A stretch of DNA of 54,652 nucleotides. It comes from Acetobacter senegalensis. GTDB lineage: Bacteria; Pseudomonadota; Alphaproteobacteria; Acetobacterales; Acetobacteraceae. This document shows, piece by piece, positions 35,268-44,886 of the stretch. Position numbers and translations under genes: made by a program. How positions within the stretch are numbered: the first letter of the stretch is position 1; each line of letters begins with the position of its first letter. The stretch is taken from NCBI RefSeq assembly GCF_001580995.1, contig NZ_LHZU01000125.1, positions 1 through 54,652 of the forward strand, written 5' to 3'. The notes below the pieces were generated by a model that saw nothing but the letters and a program-made list of their open reading frames with translations, made no database searches and had not been told where the DNA came from.

Positions 35268-36956
35268 TCAGGCATCATGTGTGGAAGGAAGTGCTTTTGC
35301 TTCAATCTGAAGTTCACGCTCCATGAAATCGAGTTCCTGACGAATTGTCCATTCTGTTTCATCATTAATGCGTTTTTCAACAACACGTTTATGCAGCAGT
35401 TCCCGCATTGTACGAATAATATGAAACCGTAATGACAATTCAGTCCTTTTTTCACGAATGGCTGTCAGTCGAATTTCATCTTCCGCCGCTTCCGTATCGT
35501 CCAGACGCTTCTGCATGTCCTGATATTCATGAAGCAGTCGTGAGATGGCCTCCTGCTTCAAATCATGCGACTCGTTCTCATCCTCATCACGTTCAGACAG
35601 TTCACTTTGTTGTTTGTGAAGAAAATGCAGCGCCACCTGCGCCAGTTCGATCCGCATGGCGCTGAGTTCCCGCTGGGTCGGGTCATTGTCGTCCGGGGCC
35701 AGTCCCGCCAGAAGCGGCGGCATGGTCATGCTTGCCAGAAGTAGCGAACAGATGATCACCCCTGCCGCCAGTGTTACCAGAAGGTCCCGGCCCGGAAAGC
35801 CGGTTGAAGCCGCTGTCGCAACAGGAAGGGAAAGGATGGCCGCTAGTGTCAGGGCACCCCGCGTTCCTGCAACAGTCATGACCGCCATGGTGCGGAGGGA
35901 AGGAATAACCGTATTGCGGTGCCGTATCCGCGCAATGATGCGGCGCGCGGTTGTGGAAAGCCAGATCCAGAAAAAACGGGTGACGCTCATGATAAGCTGG
36001 ATCAGGAGAATGGCGACAAGCAATTTCCACGGAGAAACGCCCCCTTCACGCGCAAGCTGAAAGCCGTTGCGCACCAGTTGCGGCAATTGCAAACCCAGCA
36101 GCAGAAAGATGGCCGCATTGAAGGTGAAGTTCACCATGTCCCACACTGTAGCGGCACGCAGGCGCGTTTCTGTGGTGGCTTCGTTCATCACCCCCGTGAA
36201 TTTTACGGTCATACCGCCAGCAACGGCTGCGAGGATGCCTGAACAATGCAGGCTGTCCGCAATAAGGTAAATTGCAAAGGGCAGAATCATGGCAAGCGTA
36301 ATGTGGGTGGGGGCATCATCATACCCGCGCACCAGCAGCAGATGTTCCGCCCGGCAGGCCGCCCAAGCCAGAGCGCACCCAATCAGTACGCCGCCAACAG
36401 ACATGATGAAAAACACCTCCAGCGCATGCTGGAAAGAGAAAATTCCTGTCATGGCGGCAACCACTGCAAACTTGAAGCACACCAGACCAGAGGCATCGTT
36501 CAGCAGGGCTTCACCATGCAGAATGTGCACAACGCGGGCAGGGGCTTTTCCCCCTTCAATCATGCTGCCAACAGAAACGGCATCTGTGGGGGAAAGGACG
36601 GCAGCCAAAGCAAAAGCGGCAGGCAGAATAATGGGCGGGATAAGCCAATGGATAAAATAACCACACCCGATGGTGGTGAAAACAACCAGCCCGAGGGCCA
36701 GGAAGATAATCACATTCCGCAATTCCCCAAACTCGCGCATCGGCATGCGGTAGGCATCAGCAAACAGCAAAGGAGGAATAAACAGGAGAAGAAAAATATC
36801 AGGATCAAAACCAACCTGTAAGCCGCCAAGTGCGGTCAGGCTGCCTATGGCAATCTGTATCAGAGGCAGGGGGAGCGGAATGCGGCAGATTTTTGCCAAT
36901 AAAGCAGTCAGGCCGGTAACAGTCAGCAACGCAAGCACAATAAATAAGATGTTCAT
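35268..36956 (-). CDS. CPA1-family Na+/H+ antiporter
   Basis: Inner-membrane monovalent cation/proton antiporter of the NhaP/NhaG type, 562 residues. About twelve hydrophobic segments occupy the first ~410 residues. The family hallmarks are FALAAVLSPTDAVSVGSM and HGEALLNDASGLVCFKFA, the second holding the ion-binding Asn-Asp pair. TRGALTLAAILSLP is also typical. The last ~140 residues form a hydrophilic, charged, helical cytoplasmic tail (LAQVALHFLHKQQSELSERDEDENE and on), likely a regulatory domain. It would expel Na+ or K+ using the proton gradient, useful under acid and salt stress. The ion selectivity cannot be read from the sequence. Confidence 0.92.
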   Translation of the reverse strand: MNILFIVLALLTVTGLTALLAKICRIPLPLPLIQIAIGSLTALGGLQVGFDPDIFLLLFIPPLLFADAYRMPMREFGELRNVIIFLALGLVVFTTIGCGYFIHWLIPPIILPAAFALAAVLSPTDAVSVGSMIEGGKAPARVVHILHGEALLNDASGLVCFKFAVVAAMTGIFSFQHALEVFFIMSVGGVLIGCALAWAACRAEHLLLVRGYDDAPTHITLAMILPFAIYLIADSLHCSGILAAVAGGMTVKFTGVMNEATTETRLRAATVWDMVNFTFNAAIFLLLGLQLPQLVRNGFQLAREGGVSPWKLLVAILLIQLIMSVTRFFWIWLSTTARRIIARIRHRNTVIPSLRTMAVMTVAGTRGALTLAAILSLPVATAASTGFPGRDLLVTLAAGVIICSLLLASMTMPPLLAGLAPDDNDPTQRELSAMRIELAQVALHFLHKQQSELSERDEDENESHDLKQEAISRLLHEYQDMQKRLDDTEAAEDEIRLTAIREKRTELSLRFHIIRTMRELLHKRVVEKRINDETEWTIRQELDFMERELQIEAKALPSTHDA

Positions 36957-37396
36957 AAAGCTCTCTTATCCCGTCCAGAACCACCCATCGGCCAAGCCCA
37001 TACCGAAATTTATGCGACTATAGGGTCACATTATGTAGAAAAAAGGTCACAATGATGAGGTGGTCTGCGGCAGGGCCACACTTGACGGCCGGGCATGGCA
37101 CGTGGGCCTATTTTGAGCATTATCCTCTCAAGACAGATTTCGCTTCTGTCCGTTTTACAGGCGGGATGCTCTTTTCCAGAAAAATCTCTCCACCAGTAGA
37201 AAGAGGTTTTTGTGCAGGCTTGTGCCTTGAAAGCCTGTTTCTTGCTGCCGCGTGGGAACTTAGGGCGGCAGACCGGCTTTCAGATAAATCAAGTGTCATG
37301 CACCCAGCCAAAAACGCAAGAAAGACTATTCTCGCCTCTTACTGGGGCGGAGTTTTTCGGATGCACAGACGCTTCTCATTGTGAGGTGGGTTTGCG
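36957..37396. promoter_or_regulatory. intergenic region with a direct-repeat operator candidate
   Basis: About 440 bases between divergently arranged antiporter and beta-helix genes. A heptamer GGTCACA occurs at 37024-37030 and again at 37045-37051, exactly 21 bases apart (two helical turns), each followed by an ATG-containing tail. Such phasing suits a dimeric regulator. Open frames in the region look non-coding. Confidence 0.4.
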
Positions 37397-38359
37397 ATGA
37401 AACTCTTTGTGTGTCTGACAACGCTTGGTCTCTTTATACCTCTTGCGGCTGCTCTGGCTGATGATGGTGCAGACCTGCAAGACGAGCTTAATAGCTGTTA
37501 CGCAGGCAAGCGAAGCTGCCTTTTTGACCTTCAGGGGAAAACAAAAACCTTAACCCGCCCCTTAAAAATCAATCCCGATCTGGTGACGATCAAAAACGGC
37601 ACATTTGAATGTGCCATGAAAAGCGGCACCTGTTTTTATGTGTCACAGGAAGGGTTTCCCCGTGCGCAGAAGGAAAGCATAAACAAACTGGAAAATATAA
37701 CGCTACATGGAAACAAATCCATTGATGGCATAACAATGAATTATACTGATAACAAGAATCATAATATCAACGCTGAAATTACGTTATCCAGTGTTTCCAT
37801 TCAGGGGTTCAACCATGGACTATCCTTTGGTGATAATGTATGGGGCGTTGATATGTTCAACGTTGTTATTGGAAACGGAAATATTGGTATTTACACCCAA
37901 CCGGGCGCCTATAATGCCGGCGAGCGTTCAATGTTTGTGGGCGGAACAATTTATAACAACGCCATTGCCGGAATTGATGAGGAATCGTGTTGGGAATTTG
38001 ATTTTGAAGGTACCAGCTTCGATTTCAATACCCAGCAAATGATTCTCCGGGGCCCTACATCTTTTACAGGGCATATTGAAAATTCTGAAACAGAAAAACC
38101 GGAAATAGTCTTGTCCGCTCTTGTTGGTGTGCCTGCTGGCTCACTCTATATGAGCCCAGGGTCAACGATAACAGTGGATGGATGGGACGCAAAAAATCCC
38201 AAGCAACCATGTTATGTTGAAACCAGTCTTCCATACAATAATATCAAGATCCCGGCCACTCTTTTTGGCTTTGGCGGCACAAAGGGGGCTGTGTGTGGTC
38301 CAGGAAAAATTGTAACATGGGACGGGCAGGATTACAGGAAAATAACCGATAAAATGTAA
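37397..38359 (+). CDS. secreted right-handed beta-helix-like protein beside the EPS locus
   Basis: A 320-residue exported protein with a signal peptide (MKLFVCLTTLGLFIPLAAA). The repeated short strands and Asn/Gly-rich turns (LENITLHGNKSIDGITM, LSSVSIQGFNHGLSFGDN, MFNVVIGNGNIGIYT, GGTIYNNAIAGI) suggest a parallel beta-helix of the pectate-lyase/tailspike kind. There are several cysteines (SCYAGKRSC, ECAMKSGTC) that may form disulfides. No catalytic motif was assigned. GAGGTGGG precedes the ATG. Position next to the flippase gene suggests a polysaccharide-modifying or -binding role; it might be a lyase that trims the exopolysaccharide, but this is unproven. Confidence 0.75.
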   Translation: MKLFVCLTTLGLFIPLAAALADDGADLQDELNSCYAGKRSCLFDLQGKTKTLTRPLKINPDLVTIKNGTFECAMKSGTCFYVSQEGFPRAQKESINKLENITLHGNKSIDGITMNYTDNKNHNINAEITLSSVSIQGFNHGLSFGDNVWGVDMFNVVIGNGNIGIYTQPGAYNAGERSMFVGGTIYNNAIAGIDEESCWEFDFEGTSFDFNTQQMILRGPTSFTGHIENSETEKPEIVLSALVGVPAGSLYMSPGSTITVDGWDAKNPKQPCYVETSLPYNNIKIPATLFGFGGTKGAVCGPGKIVTWDGQDYRKITDKM

Positions 38360-38422
38360 GGTGATAAGAGAAAGAAGCGCACTTTAATCAGACGCCAATT
38401 CAAGAGGCTTCTTTGAAGATGA

Positions 38423-39964
38423 CTAATCCGCACGACCGCGGGAGAGAGTTTTGCGCCCGATTGTTTTCAGATGCAGGAGCATATGAAAGAAGGAGGTTCT
38501 TTCTTCAGGCGTGATCGCCTGCATCCAGATTATGCCATAAAAAAGTATCAGCCCAATCAAACAGATAACAACACGGGTCATGTGCTGTGTGGGGGGAAGA
38601 GATAAAATCATAATTCCCAGTCCAGTCAGAGCCATTGGGGCCAGATGTTTCACGACAGAAGAGAGTGTCGGATAAAGACGAATACCTATTGTAATTCTAG
38701 CGACACTATCAAAAATGCTACGTCCGGCCCAGACAAAAGCGGCACCATTCACACCAAACCAATGCAGGAAGAGCAAAAGGAGTGGAGCGTAGAGTAACGC
38801 CTCCACAATGGACAGAATGGCATTCACTTCTGCTCGTCCAATACCATCTAGAAAGCCTGCGGCAACAGCATCTATCCCGAAAAAAAAGACTCCAATACTA
38901 AGATATTTCATGATGACAGTGCTATGTTGCGCAAAATTGTCACCCACCCACAAAGCAAGAATATCGTGACTGTAGAGAGCGCCGATAAAGCAAAAAGGGA
39001 ACAACAGGCACACAACCGTCAGGATACTGTTGCGATAGAGCGTAATGGTTGTGAGTGCATCCTTGCGCCAGGAGGCAGCCATTGCCGGATAGGCGGTACT
39101 GCTGACGGCCAACGTGATCATGGACAGGCGCGCCACAACATCAAAAGGTGTTGTGTAATAAGCTGTTGTTGCGGCTGAAAGCACAGTCGCAATCATGAAG
39201 CGATCCATATAGGACAACACGGGAAACATCAGATTGGAGATGGTCATCCATCCTCCAATCCGAAATAGCGGCCGCAGCAAATTGAAGGAGGGGCGCGCCG
39301 TTAAAAGGCTTGGCATAAGACGGATGCAGATAAAGGAATATCCAATTGTCATTGCCAGCCTGCAAAGAGCCAGCATCAACATAACGCCTATCAGGCTGTC
39401 CCACACCTGTAGAATCAAAAGAGGCGCAACGTAGTAAAGAACAGAAATGGGGATATTCAAAAGGTTGGCATTACGGAAAGCCTGGTAAGCGGACATAACG
39501 CCCCACATCGCGGCATTCATCATAACAAGGGGGGCCGTCGCGCACAAAATCCACATAGCCACCACAGTTTCCTGTTGCAGCTCAGCAGGAATTTTCAGGC
39601 CATTATAAACCCATATGCGCACAAAAAAGGCCGCACATAGACCGCCGATAAGCCCAAAAAAACCGAGTGTAAGAATCCCTGTAAGCGTTAGTGTTGCGCT
39701 TTCCTTATCTCTTCCTTCTGCAACATATTCCGCTATCGCCCGTGTTAGTGCCCTGCCAAGCCCAAAATCGAAAATACCAAATGTGCCAATCAGGCTAAGG
39801 GCAATTGTCAGCACACCCCAACGTGAAAGGCCCAGTTTGCTCACCAGATAAGGTGTCACCAGAACAGCAACGGCAACGGGGCCAATACGGCCCAGCATAT
39901 TCCATCCTGAATTGAACAGAACAGTGCGCATGCGTGTCAGATTTGCACGGTCCGTAACTGTCAT
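38423..39964 (-). CDS. Wzx-type polysaccharide flippase
   Basis: Membrane protein of the MATE/MOP exporter superfamily that turns lipid-linked repeat units to the periplasmic face. The 513-residue product has about 12-14 hydrophobic helices and the family opening ILFNSGWNMLGRIGPVAVAVLVTPYLVSKLG-like segment, with FGIFDFGLGRALTRAIAEYVAEG. The ATG at 39964 follows AGGA; the GTG one codon before is an alternative. It stands apart from the main EPS operon but is the only flippase seen, so it is the probable Wzx partner of the polymerase at 52539. It is convergent with the beta-helix gene. Confidence 0.9.
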   Translation of the reverse strand: MTVTDRANLTRMRTVLFNSGWNMLGRIGPVAVAVLVTPYLVSKLGLSRWGVLTIALSLIGTFGIFDFGLGRALTRAIAEYVAEGRDKESATLTLTGILTLGFFGLIGGLCAAFFVRIWVYNGLKIPAELQQETVVAMWILCATAPLVMMNAAMWGVMSAYQAFRNANLLNIPISVLYYVAPLLILQVWDSLIGVMLMLALCRLAMTIGYSFICIRLMPSLLTARPSFNLLRPLFRIGGWMTISNLMFPVLSYMDRFMIATVLSAATTAYYTTPFDVVARLSMITLAVSSTAYPAMAASWRKDALTTITLYRNSILTVVCLLFPFCFIGALYSHDILALWVGDNFAQHSTVIMKYLSIGVFFFGIDAVAAGFLDGIGRAEVNAILSIVEALLYAPLLLLFLHWFGVNGAAFVWAGRSIFDSVARITIGIRLYPTLSSVVKHLAPMALTGLGIMILSLPPTQHMTRVVICLIGLILFYGIIWMQAITPEERTSFFHMLLHLKTIGRKTLSRGRAD

Positions 39965-40272
39965 CACGCTTTGGTCCTGTTTGCTCAGAGGAATTTTTCA
40001 AGGAGAAGAAGATTTTCTCAAAAGATGTTATTCTTAAATTTTTATAAATAACTCTACATTTTAAAGAGAGTAGGAAAAATACATGATGTTTCTGTGGTCA
40101 CTTGGCATATTTCACTCCTCACTCTTACAATAGTTTTTATCTCACCTAAACGATGAGCGCGATCCGAAGTTGCGTGAGAAGGAAAATCTAAAAAAGGTTT
40201 TTTATATTTATTGAAAATTACGAAAAAACAGGTTCTAGTCTCTTTGAAGCGTTTTTGAAAAGATCGACTGTG
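39965..40272. other. AT-rich intergenic region between flippase and GT2 genes
   Basis: About 300 AT-rich bases that separate divergent flippase and glycosyltransferase genes, so both promoters must lie here. I see no distinct operator, repeat or hairpin. Confidence 0.4.
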
Positions 40273-41271
40273 ATGGAAAAAAATATATCATTCTCGATTA
40301 TCATACCAAACTACAATTATGAGCTTTATGTAAAGGAAGCGATTGAAAGCGCGCTTGAACAGGATTGGCCGAATAAGGAAGTTATTGTTGTTGATGATGG
40401 GTCTACAGATGGTTCCCGCCAGGTCATAGAATCCTTCGGTGACAGGATTATTTCTGTCTTTACCGAGAATAGGGGACAGAGAGAAGCGAACAACACAGGT
40501 TTTTCAAGAAGCTCCGGAGACATTATCATATTCTTGGATTCTGATGACATCTTGTTGCCTGGAATGTTGAAAGAGGTTGCTGCGGTCTGGCGAGAAGGGC
40601 TCAGCAAAGTGCAGGTTATCATGCAACGGGTTGATGCAGACAAATCACCGATTGGCCGCACTATTCCAAAATATGATTTCTCTCCAACACCTGCACAGAT
40701 ACGATCATGGGTCCAAACCTCGTTTGAATATCCAAGTCCGCCAGCTTCAGGAAACGCATGGTCCCGCACATTTCTGGAAGCTTTTTTTCCGCTTGATGAG
40801 ACATATGATGCTTTTACGGATTCAACCCGCATCGCCATGGCTCCCTATATGGGAGATATTATCACGATCGCAAAACCTCTGGTTTTATATCGAATGCATG
40901 GTGCCAATGATAGCCAGATGACAGCAAAAGAAACCAACTATAGCAGGGAAGTTGCTCGTGGATTAAAACGTTTGGAAGCGGCGCAACGGGCCTGTTTTCT
41001 CAAAAATTTACAGCCACCAGATATAAATATTCTCTTTCGGGGAAGTAATTTTCTACAGTTTCGGGTTGCGTCCCTGCGGTTGACGCCTGAACTACATCCT
41101 CTGCCCGGAGATAGCAGGATGCGTGCGTTTGTGGATAGCATCATGCTCCCGTTCCGTTCAGGATTTCAGAAAATAACGGATCGTTTTCTTATCATGGCCT
41201 GGTCTGTTCTCACTCTTTTGGTCCCCGATCGTCTGGCACGCTTTCTCATACGGAAACGATACAGTTCATGA
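40273..41271 (+). CDS. family 2 glycosyltransferase
   Basis: Cytoplasmic glycosyltransferase with a GT-A fold, about 332 residues, that adds a sugar to the lipid-linked repeat unit. The fold begins FSIIIPNYNYELYVKEAIESA. VVDDGSTDGS and FLDSDDILLPGM hold the nucleotide- and metal-binding aspartates; LYRMHGANDSQM is a late acceptor-side motif. The hydrophobic C-terminal stretch (FLIMAWSVLTLLVPDRLARFL) may touch the membrane. The ATG at 40273 is chosen over an upstream TTG; no strong ribosome binding site is visible. It is convergent with the fused glycosyltransferase gene. Confidence 0.9.
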   Translation: MEKNISFSIIIPNYNYELYVKEAIESALEQDWPNKEVIVVDDGSTDGSRQVIESFGDRIISVFTENRGQREANNTGFSRSSGDIIIFLDSDDILLPGMLKEVAAVWREGLSKVQVIMQRVDADKSPIGRTIPKYDFSPTPAQIRSWVQTSFEYPSPPASGNAWSRTFLEAFFPLDETYDAFTDSTRIAMAPYMGDIITIAKPLVLYRMHGANDSQMTAKETNYSREVARGLKRLEAAQRACFLKNLQPPDINILFRGSNFLQFRVASLRLTPELHPLPGDSRMRAFVDSIMLPFRSGFQKITDRFLIMAWSVLTLLVPDRLARFLIRKRYSS

Positions 41272-41337
41272 TAGGAAGAAAAAAGGCATAAACAGAAAAT
41301 TAACACGATAAAATAAAGGCTTATATTGAGATCATTC

Positions 41338-43374
41338 TTACAAGGTTAGTATTTTTTCAGGAGAAATTTTTCCTCCCAGAACATCCCGCAGGGCAAGCCA
41401 ATTACCAATCACTCGGCCGCGCCTATCGATATAAGGCTCCGGTCGAATGCTTCGAATAATGTTCATAGTCATATTCCGTGCAATACTCCGTAGGGCGTGA
41501 TCAAGAGGGTACGTTCCTTTATGAGCAAGGTAAAGCGGATTAGCGACTTGTGAATAGCCCAATTTCTTTCCGGGGGTTCGGCCGGTTTTACTTCCCAGAT
41601 GAACGCCAACGGCGGTGTTTATACGTACAATACGTCCTAGCCGGCCTGCGCGTCGTGAAAAATCAATATCTTCATACCACGCGTAAAGGGGCAAGCGTTC
41701 ATCAAAGCGTAGTCCCGTTTCTCGAATAATGGAGAAGCGGCATGCCATATTGCATCCGTACCCATTCCACGCCGGTTCTATTGGTGGGAGCTTCTGGGGG
41801 GAGGAAGTGGGAGCATCGGCAATAATGGCACGCGCCTCTTCAAGCGAAAGCCCAGGTCCTTTGGCACCATCTGCGAGTACCCGTCCCGTCGCTATGGCAA
41901 TGTCAGAATGGTTTGCGAAGACAATTGCGCATTCACGCAAATAGTTTCTATCTGGCAGAAAATCATCATCAAAGAAAAGGATGATGTCAGCATCCTTCAC
42001 AGAATCAAGTATGGCGTTGCGTTGATGAGACGCACCACGGGGACCATGCAAAATGTGTAATCTTGAATCCGGTACCAAACTTTCACTGTCGGCGGCTGTA
42101 GGCGCACAAACAATAACCCGATGGGGTAAATGGCTTTGCTTGAACAGCTCCAGCACGGTTTCCTCTAAAAGGGCTGGGCGCCCACTCGTGGCTATACCGA
42201 CGACAATTTTCTGGTCTTGCGGGGGCTTTTTATTTTTGTTGAAGAGAGTTGCAGGGATCGAACATTGCTCCGATGTGATTTCCTGAGACAGGCTGAGATG
42301 TCTGTCCGCATAATGTTGTGAGTTTACATCGCTCAGGATACGCGCTTGAGCCTTTTTTACCATCTCTTCGCGTTTCTCTGGGTTGCGCATGAGGGCTAGA
42401 ATAGCCTCTCTCAATGCCGCTGTATCTTTAGTCGGGACATAGCAGACGCATTGACTATCAAAATAATGCCTTAGACCACCGGTATCTGTTGCAATAACAG
42501 GAAGACCACGGAGCGTCGCTTCCAGAATAACAGTAATGCCAGACGCATGGAGATTGGAGGTCAAGGGCACAACCACGATATGGGCCTGATCATACAGCGA
42601 GAGTAACTGATCATTATTGGAGGCCTTAACCTGAGTAACATGATCAGCACGCTTGAGGCGGTTGGTTGTGGCAATAGTAACATGACAGGGCATGTCCTGA
42701 GGGAACTGACTGGTTGCTTTGATCAGGGTTTTCCAGTCCCGGTCCTGATCATTGCCTAAAGACAGAATACGAATAGCGTCCCCGGGATTATAGGGGAGGG
42801 GATTATAAAGTTTTATTTCATCGGCACGAATGCCAAATTTTACGCATTCCAGTCTGCTATTCGGAAAAATCGCTTCAGCTTTTTTCATGTTTTCGGGGGA
42901 GTGAAAGGTAAGAAGATCTGCGCGTGAAAGCAGGGAGCGTGATATTATCCTGCGCCAGACCGGCTGGTTGGGCCATCTGTCCATCAACCAGATGCTTTGT
43001 GCAATCAGAGGAGGATGGTGCTTACGAGGGTTGAGCCGGTAGAGCAGCAGTACGGCCATTGCCTGCCCTTCCGTGTGCGTCCAGACAACATCGGCGGATA
43101 GAATACCTTTTCGGTTATACCATGCGTGAACAAAGTCAAAACCGATGATAAGACGGGCAGCATAACGAATAAGGCGGGAGAATAAATTTTCCGGATTATC
43201 TTCTGAATGGACAATAACGGCGTCTGGTCCGGCGGCGCGGTAATACCCATAGGCATAGGGTTCGTTGATGCCTGGTATTTCTCCCTTTTTCCACCGTGTG
43301 TTCCAATCACTTGCTCCATATCCATAGCTAAGCTGGACAAAAACACGAAGCGGCGCAGAAACTGGAGCGGACAT
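41338..43374 (-). CDS. bifunctional GT4-GT2 fused glycosyltransferase
   Basis: A 678-residue protein with two glycosyltransferase units. The N-terminal half (to about residue 370) is GT4-like: ILSLGNDQDRDWKTLIKA, HIVVVPLTSNLHASGITVILEATLRGLPVIATDTGG. The C-terminal part (about 390-660) is GT2-like: IVVGIATSGRPALLEETV, ILFFDDDFLPDRNYL with the DxD-type metal site, NGYGCNMACRF and LPLYAWYEDIDFSRRAGRLG. A Lys-rich linker (NKNKKPPQDQK) joins them. It could add two successive sugars of the repeat unit. AGGA lies nine bases before the ATG. It is last in the minus-strand EPS operon. Confidence 0.88.
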   Translation of the reverse strand: MSAPVSAPLRVFVQLSYGYGASDWNTRWKKGEIPGINEPYAYGYYRAAGPDAVIVHSEDNPENLFSRLIRYAARLIIGFDFVHAWYNRKGILSADVVWTHTEGQAMAVLLLYRLNPRKHHPPLIAQSIWLMDRWPNQPVWRRIISRSLLSRADLLTFHSPENMKKAEAIFPNSRLECVKFGIRADEIKLYNPLPYNPGDAIRILSLGNDQDRDWKTLIKATSQFPQDMPCHVTIATTNRLKRADHVTQVKASNNDQLLSLYDQAHIVVVPLTSNLHASGITVILEATLRGLPVIATDTGGLRHYFDSQCVCYVPTKDTAALREAILALMRNPEKREEMVKKAQARILSDVNSQHYADRHLSLSQEITSEQCSIPATLFNKNKKPPQDQKIVVGIATSGRPALLEETVLELFKQSHLPHRVIVCAPTAADSESLVPDSRLHILHGPRGASHQRNAILDSVKDADIILFFDDDFLPDRNYLRECAIVFANHSDIAIATGRVLADGAKGPGLSLEEARAIIADAPTSSPQKLPPIEPAWNGYGCNMACRFSIIRETGLRFDERLPLYAWYEDIDFSRRAGRLGRIVRINTAVGVHLGSKTGRTPGKKLGYSQVANPLYLAHKGTYPLDHALRSIARNMTMNIIRSIRPEPYIDRRGRVIGNWLALRDVLGGKISPEKILTL

Positions 43375-43401
43375 GAGATATAATCCTGAAAGAGAAATTT
43401 A

Positions 43402-43776
43402 TTAAAAAATACTCACTGAGATAATTTTGAAATTCTGATCTGCCATCCGAGAAACCAGAGCCGCATATGTTGTGGCTGCGCGATAACTGGAAGGAAATGC
43501 ATGGCAATGGTTTCCTTCCAGAACAACATGCAAACCAAAGCGCGAGTTAACGGTCCGGGCAAATCTGCTTCCGTAATCCATGATCGCCATGCGCGATGGT
43601 ATGGGCCGCCGGATCGGATTGCTTACAAAAATACGTTCACTTGCCGGATCCGAGATACTGCACCAAATGGATTGCGTTCTGGTATTTGCGTACGCAAAAT
43701 GGTGCAAAGGACTATAAGTCAACACAGGAATAGTGAGTAAAAATATCTTTTTGGAAAACAAGAAAGCACTCTTCAT
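43402..43776 (-). CDS. small secreted protein of unknown function in the EPS operon
   Basis: A 124-residue protein with a signal-peptide-like start (MKSAFLFSKKIFLLTIPVLT). The mature part has two cysteines (SIWCSISDPA and GNHCHAFPSSY) that could form a disulfide, and a repeated aromatic pattern. No known family is recognised. Its ATG overlaps the stop of the upstream glycosyltransferase gene by ATGA, strong evidence that it is translated as part of the operon. A longer frame reaching upstream is rejected. A periplasmic accessory to polymer assembly or export is the simplest idea. Confidence 0.72.
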   Translation of the reverse strand: MKSAFLFSKKIFLLTIPVLTYSPLHHFAYANTRTQSIWCSISDPASERIFVSNPIRRPIPSRMAIMDYGSRFARTVNSRFGLHVVLEGNHCHAFPSSYRAATTYAALVSRMADQNFKIISVSIF

Positions 43777-44885
43777 GGACAGACGGCCTCCGTAATCTGC
43801 AAAAGGGAGCGCGCAGCTTTTTCCCATGTAAAAGTGGCCGCACGGGCTAATCCTGCCTGACGCATTTCCTGCGCTTTAGCCGGTGTATCAAGAATGTGCA
43901 TGACCCCTCGCGTAATGGCGTCTGCGTTATGGGGGTTGACGTAGGTGGCGGCGTCTCCACAAATTTCGTGCAAAACTGGGATATCCGCCGCTACAACAGG
44001 GCATCCACAGTACATGGCTTCCAGTGGTGGCAGGCCGAAGCCTTCATAAAGAGACGGAAAGATAAAACAGGCTGCGGCCTCGTAAAGAGCGCGCAATTCC
44101 TGATCACTCACGCGTCCAACATAGATTGCCGCTTCTGGCAGTGTTTGTTGCCCCTGAGCGTTGAACACAGCCTTATTGACGCTCCCACTGATGACAAGTG
44201 GGGTACCCCGTAGAGCGAGAGCCTCGGCGAGTGGTCCCAATTGTGCGAGGTTCTTGTGGGGAGCCAGATTGCCGACTGCAAGCACAAACCCTTGGGTGCG
44301 CAAAGAGTGCTTTGTCAGAATACCGGTGTCAGCAGGAAGATTTTTTATATGCTCTGAACCCTCGCTGATAATGGAGATCTGCTCGGCTGGGATATGTAGG
44401 TATCTGGATAGCTCATTACGCGAAAACCGGGAGACCGTTACAAGACGGGCGCCACTGTAACGCAGCATGGTCAACAGAAACCTGTACCAGGTACGGAACT
44501 TCCATGAATAAGAGTTGGGCTGACTGAAGACTCCAGCGTCATGGATAATGACGATACGATTTTTTCCAAAAAGAGGCGCTGTGTTACCAAGACTTATCAG
44601 AACACCGTTTCTGATAGCTTTGGGAAGATCCAGTTGTTCCCATAACTGGCCGCGCCTACGCCCTACCGCGCGAAGCGGGCGTTCAGATGCGCTTTCTTCT
44701 AGAAGCGCGGCATTTGGGGTTAGCATGACGGGTGCCGGATACCCATCCGCCATACTGACGCGGGCAAATGCTGCGCTGATTTCTAGCGCAAAACGTTGCA
44801 CTCCACTTAAAGGCTGCGTCATGAAGCGTCCATTGATGTAGATATCTGGTCTTACCAACGCACTCTCCTTGTCAGAGGGTCTCAT
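43773..44885 (-). CDS. family 4 glycosyltransferase
   Basis: A GT-B fold glycosyltransferase of about 370 residues. The N-terminal domain has NGRFMTQPLSGVQRFALEIS, LISLGNTAPLF and IVIIHDAGVF; the C-terminal donor domain has GFVLAVGNLAPHKNL and the Glu-x7-Glu motif EGFGLPPLEAMYCGCPVVAAD. The ATG at 44885 lies two bases after the stop of the Wzc-type gene; the longer frame is within that gene and is rejected. It should transfer one sugar in repeat-unit assembly, possibly mannose or rhamnose, but this cannot be told from sequence. Confidence 0.92.
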   Translation of the reverse strand: MRPSDKESALVRPDIYINGRFMTQPLSGVQRFALEISAAFARVSMADGYPAPVMLTPNAALLEESASERPLRAVGRRRGQLWEQLDLPKAIRNGVLISLGNTAPLFGKNRIVIIHDAGVFSQPNSYSWKFRTWYRFLLTMLRYSGARLVTVSRFSRNELSRYLHIPAEQISIISEGSEHIKNLPADTGILTKHSLRTQGFVLAVGNLAPHKNLAQLGPLAEALALRGTPLVISGSVNKAVFNAQGQQTLPEAAIYVGRVSDQELRALYEAAACFIFPSLYEGFGLPPLEAMYCGCPVVAADIPVLHEICGDAATYVNPHNADAITRGVMHILDTPAKAQEMRQAGLARAATFTWEKAARSLLQITEAVCP

Positions 44886-44886
44886 C

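Noticed and set aside
37052-37384. Plus-strand open frame in the gap before the beta-helix gene
   Set aside because: No ribosome binding site or recognisable protein features; probably chance.
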